From an uncultured Dialister sp. (GTDB lineage: Bacteria > Bacillota > Negativicutes > Veillonellales > Dialisteraceae): a DNA stretch of 15,335 nucleotides. Of the stretch, positions 12,980 to 15,335 are shown one piece after another. The position numbers and the translations under genes are program-made. The notes beneath the pieces are model-generated. The model saw nothing but the letters and a program-made list of their open reading frames with translations. It was not told the DNA's origin and did no database searches. Location: NCBI GenBank assembly GCA_900543165.1, contig UQQQ01000046.1:1-15335 (forward strand), written 5' to 3'. Positions within the stretch are counted from its first letter, which is position 1, and each line of letters starts with the position of its first letter.

Positions 12980-13742
12980 CAGACCGATCGGTATCATGGA
13001 CTCGGGCATCGGGGGTCTTACCGTAGCCCGCGTGCTGCATGAGAAGTACCCGAAAGAAGGCATCGTATTTCTCGGAGATACGAAGAGAAATCCCTACGGG
13101 GAACGCAGCAGGGATGACATTGTGCGCTTCTCCTTTGCCATCAAGGATTTCCTGAAGAAGCATCAGGTGAAGATGATCCTGATCGCGTGCAATACGATCT
13201 CCTTCAATGTGCCGCCTGCTTTTTTTGAAGGGGATATCCCCGTCATCAAGATGAGTATGGAGGTGGAGGTGCCGGAGGACGCGAAGCGCTTCGCTGTTTT
13301 TGCGACGCCTGCGACGATCGCGACGCATGCGCACAAGGCATATTTTCAGAGAAAATACCCGCAGCTGGATTTCGTGGAGGTCCCCTGCGACGGACTGGCT
13401 TCCGCGATCGAAAGAAATGCGGACGAAAATACCCTTTCTGCCCTTGTCAAACAGGTGGCAGAGGAGTATCATGCATTAGATGCAGACACTGCGATCTGGT
13501 CCTGCACCCATTATCCGCTGATCGCTGACGTATTCAGGAAGGTGCTGCCGAAGGTACGCTTCCTTGACCCTGCACTTCCGACGGTGGAAACAGGGATGGA
13601 CATTCTCCGCGCCCATGACGCGCTGGCGGATGCGCCGCAGGAGAAGGTCTTCTATTTCACCGAAGGCCTTGAAAATTCCGTGCCGCTTGTGAAGAAAATC
13701 TTCGGTGATGTGAAGGTGGAAAAGGGAAGTTTGGAATTATAA
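12972..13742 (+). CDS. murI: Glutamate racemase MurI
   Basis: Converts L- to D-glutamate for peptidoglycan; 256 aa. Motifs: IMDSGIGGLT (8-17) with D10, GDTKRNPYGERS (35-46), the first catalytic cysteine in IACNTISF (C73), and the second in SCTHYPLI (C178, H180). GDTKRNPYG and ACNTISF differ slightly from the commoner GDTxRxPYG and ACNTAS(A), so a relaxed or aspartate-tolerant racemase cannot be excluded, but both cysteines are in place. AAGGAG just inside the thioesterase gene serves as its ribosome site, and the 8-nt overlap suggests translational coupling. No terminator is seen directly after it. Confidence 0.93.
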   Translation: MDNRPIGIMDSGIGGLTVARVLHEKYPKEGIVFLGDTKRNPYGERSRDDIVRFSFAIKDFLKKHQVKMILIACNTISFNVPPAFFEGDIPVIKMSMEVEVPEDAKRFAVFATPATIATHAHKAYFQRKYPQLDFVEVPCDGLASAIERNADENTLSALVKQVAEEYHALDADTAIWSCTHYPLIADVFRKVLPKVRFLDPALPTVETGMDILRAHDALADAPQEKVFYFTEGLENSVPLVKKIFGDVKVEKGSLEL

Positions 13743-13968
13743 AGGGTTCAGGATTCAATGGGTGGCACGTCCCAGAGGCTAACCCTGAACCTCGAAGTTT
13801 GAAAGCAGAAATGAGTAGCTAGGGATTAGGGATTAGGGGATTAGGGGATTAGGAGTGACTAGTGACTTGTGACTGGTGACTTACATGCTATCTTCGGGCA
13901 TCGCCTCATATATACTCGCGGCGAAGCCGCCACCACAACCCTGAACCCCGAACCCGACAACTGATTTA
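13743..13968. repeat. Composite repeat between murI and the membrane-protein gene
   Basis: GGGTTCAGGATTCAATGGG, GAGGCTAACCCTGAACC, TTTGAAAGCAG, then GGGATTA heptamers (13824-13852), TGACTAG/TGACTGG heptamers, ATCTTCGGGCATCGCC, CATATATACTCGCGGCGAAGCCGCC in two pieces, and CCCTGAACCCCGAACCC before the ribosome site. Order and direction match 2398-2540 and 9396-9635. No clear promoter. Confidence 0.85.
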
Positions 13969-13989
13969 TCATTTAGGAGTGTGACAATC

Positions 13990-14541
13990 ATGTTACTGAT
14001 CACGAAAATTCTGGCAGTCATCATCTTCCTGATCTGCCTGGGATTCATTGCCTACTGGGCCATCGCCATCGTCAAAGGCGACTGTGTGCTGAAGGTGATG
14101 AAGTCCAAGAGGACGCCTTTCCATGTGGAGTCCATGGATATGAAGAGCGTGACGCTCTCCTGCACGCTGCCGATGAAGAATGTCGGCAAGCAGCTCGGCA
14201 CCATCATGGACGCCTTTGTCCGCGTGTACCTGCCCTTTGAGCAGTACGATGAAGCCGTCGTCACGGCGCACCTGACCGATTTCGACACGCCGCGTCCCGA
14301 TGACTACTGGCAGGCCTTCATCTTGGAGCCGGGCAAGACAAAGAAATTCCTCATCACGCTGGAAATCAAGGGCAAGGGCGACAGCATTCTGCATGATCTG
14401 GAGACCTTCCCGGAGATGGGGATGGACGTCATTTATCAGGTGGTTGCAAGAAGCGACTACTACTATGCGAAGTCCCGCATCGTTCTTTCGAAGGAAGAAC
14501 TCAGAAATGCGCTCTATGAATACAAAACGGAGGTGAGATAA
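13990..14541 (+). CDS. Single-pass membrane protein of unknown function
   Basis: 183 aa, not recognised. Residues 1-27 (LLITKILAVIIFLICLGF then AYWAIAIV) form one hydrophobic helix, either an N-terminal anchor or an uncleaved signal. The rest is a soluble, mixed beta-rich domain with no cysteine pair, lipobox or known motif; KNVGKQLGTIMDA and LEPGKTKKFLITLEIKG suggest an immunoglobulin-like beta sandwich of the kind used to hold partner proteins, but this is only an impression. The ATG at 13990 is preferred to the GTG at 13981 because AGGAG lies at 13975-13979. It ends directly before the next start codon, so it is co-expressed with the CofE-like protein. Confidence 0.8.
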   Translation: MLLITKILAVIIFLICLGFIAYWAIAIVKGDCVLKVMKSKRTPFHVESMDMKSVTLSCTLPMKNVGKQLGTIMDAFVRVYLPFEQYDEAVVTAHLTDFDTPRPDDYWQAFILEPGKTKKFLITLEIKGKGDSILHDLETFPEMGMDVIYQVVARSDYYYAKSRIVLSKEELRNALYEYKTEVR

Positions 14542-15189
14542 ATGGCAGAACTCGAACTCATACCGATCCACACCCGCATCCTCACCCATCACGACAACAT
14601 CGTCGATGCCATTCTGGAATACGCCGGCGACAAGATCACCGACCATGACATCGTCTGCAGTGCAGAGTCCGTCGTCGCCATCACACAGAACCGCTACGTC
14701 CGCCCGGAAGAGCTGAACGTCTGCTGGCAGGCCCGTCTCATGAACCGCTTCGTACCGGCTGCGGGCTCCATGGCGAGCATCTACGGTATGCAGGCAGCCA
14801 TGGATGAAGAAGGGAAATGGAACATGCTCTTCTCCTTCGTCCTCGGCGCTGTCGCAAAGATTTTTGGTAAGAACGGCGTATTCTACGCCCGCTGCCGTCA
14901 GGCATCTCTGATCGATGATGTCACCGGCACCATGCCGCCTTTCGACAAATGCCTCGTCTATGGTCCGGCGGATACCGACAATGTTTGTGAGAAGATCAAG
15001 AAAGCGACCGGAGCTTACGGCGCGGTCATCGCAGATGTCAATGATCTGAAACGCGCGGCCGTCCTCGGAAAGAGCAAGGGGCTTGACCCGAAGCAGATCG
15101 CCAAGATCCTGATCGATAATCCTTTCGGCAATGACAATCAGAAAACACCGATCGTCATCATCAAGAACTTTACCGATATGATGAAGTAA
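14542..15189 (+). CDS. CofE-like protein (F420-0 gamma-glutamyl ligase family)
   Basis: 215 aa. The opening IPIHTRILTHHDNIVDAI, then HDIVCSAESVVAITQNR, and GKNGVFYARCRQASLIDDVTG and later VIADVNDLKRAAVLG follow the pattern of the F420 ligase domain (CofE/FbiB, COG1478), in which these segments bind GTP, metal and substrate. Canonical CofE adds glutamate to coenzyme F420-0. F420 is not expected in this type of organism and no other F420 gene is seen, so the true substrate is probably different, perhaps another gamma-glutamyl acceptor. GGAGGTGA at 14529-14536 supports the ATG, which touches the stop of the membrane protein gene. A strong terminator follows. Family assignment is fairly sure, function is not. 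Confidence 0.75.
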   Translation: MAELELIPIHTRILTHHDNIVDAILEYAGDKITDHDIVCSAESVVAITQNRYVRPEELNVCWQARLMNRFVPAAGSMASIYGMQAAMDEEGKWNMLFSFVLGAVAKIFGKNGVFYARCRQASLIDDVTGTMPPFDKCLVYGPADTDNVCEKIKKATGAYGAVIADVNDLKRAAVLGKSKGLDPKQIAKILIDNPFGNDNQKTPIVIIKNFTDMMK

Positions 15190-15190
15190 G

Positions 15191-15237
15191 AAAGGAGCTG
15201 TGAAGAAATGAATTCCCATTTCTTCACAGCTCCTTTT
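15191..15237 (+). terminator. Strong terminator after the CofE-like gene
   Basis: AAAGGAGCTGTGAAGAAATG, loop AATTCC, then a perfect 20-bp complement running into TTTT. Same stem as at 10931-10975, but the pair G-C is replaced by A-T (AGGGGCTG/CAGCCCCT versus AGGAGCTG/CAGCTCCT), so pairing is kept. Confidence 0.95.
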
Positions 15238-15335
15238 ACTTTGTTTTCATTTGGTTCAGGGTTCAAGGTTCAGGGCTCTTGTGGCGGCTTCGCCGCCTTT
15301 TTTTAGAAGATGGTATTCTCGTATCGCAGCCTTCC
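15238..15335. repeat. Duplicated post-terminator segment, copy 2 (runs off the window)
   Basis: TTTCATTTGGTTCAGGG, GGTTCAGGGCTCTTGTGG, GGCGGCTTCGCCGCC, TATTCTCGTATCGCAGCC; parallel to 10977-11072. The window ends at CCTTCC, where the palindrome CCTTCCCCT begins in copy 1, so the copy probably continues. Confidence 0.85.

Noticed and set aside
13993..15219. Minus-strand frame of 408 codons opposite the membrane and CofE-like genes
   Set aside because: It crosses the gene junction and part of the terminator, and its sequence is typical antisense composition; both plus-strand genes have good ribosome sites.

Overview
The window looks like chromosomal DNA of a low-copy-element, medium-GC Firmicute. 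A tRNA-sensing T-box leader, strong AGGAGG-type ribosome binding sites, TGnTATAAT promoters and a CshA-type RNA helicase all point to Firmicutes. Negativicutes (Megasphaera/Dialister-like) is my best guess, but nothing here proves the rank below phylum. No rRNA, tRNA, CRISPR array, prophage or transposase gene was found.

Layout. Positions 1-6150 (minus strand) hold an arginine-biosynthesis cluster. In transcription order it is an M20-family amidohydrolase, argF, argC, argB and argD (3' end cut off by the window). A promoter with a 17-bp spacer lies in front of the amidohydrolase, and argF-argC are only 17 bp apart. Positions 6460-8340 (plus) hold a DEAD-box RNA helicase with an extended -10 promoter, a leader with a possible attenuator, and a terminator. 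Positions 8960-10975 (plus) hold a T-box riboswitch with two Stem I domains but a single antiterminator/terminator. After about 330 bp of repeats it is followed by a class I/II-fold PLP aminotransferase and a strong terminator. Positions 11460-12363 carry a palindromic element and a small zinc-ribbon protein gene. Positions 12522-13742 are a two-gene unit, a 4HBT thioesterase and glutamate racemase (murI), overlapping by 8 nt. Positions 13990-15240 are a two-gene unit of a single-pass membrane protein and a CofE-like (F420 gamma-glutamyl ligase family) protein, ending in a terminator that is nearly a copy of the one after the aminotransferase.

The most unusual aspect is the intergenic DNA. 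Nearly every long gap is built from the same kit of parts. These are heptamer tandem repeats (GGGATTA/TCCCTAA, TGACTGG/CCAGTCA, CCCTGAA/GGTTCAG, ACTCCTA), small hairpins (TTCGGGCATCGCC, GGCGGCTTCGCC, GCGGCGC...GCGCCGC), a 161-bp palindromic MITE-like element in two inverted copies plus a 46-bp deletion form, and a second inverted-repeat family (CGTATCGTCATT...AATCTTT). In several gaps the parts occur in the same order and point the same way as the downstream gene: TGACTGG array after a stop codon, hairpins in the middle, CCCTGAA array before the next ribosome binding site.

Functionally, the left half makes ornithine and citrulline from N-acetylglutamate. The Stem I specifier (CTC, leucine) and the T-box UGGU suggest that the aminotransferase is switched on by uncharged branched-chain tRNA. 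The right end contains glutamate-linked enzymes (murI, CofE-like) whose connection is not established.
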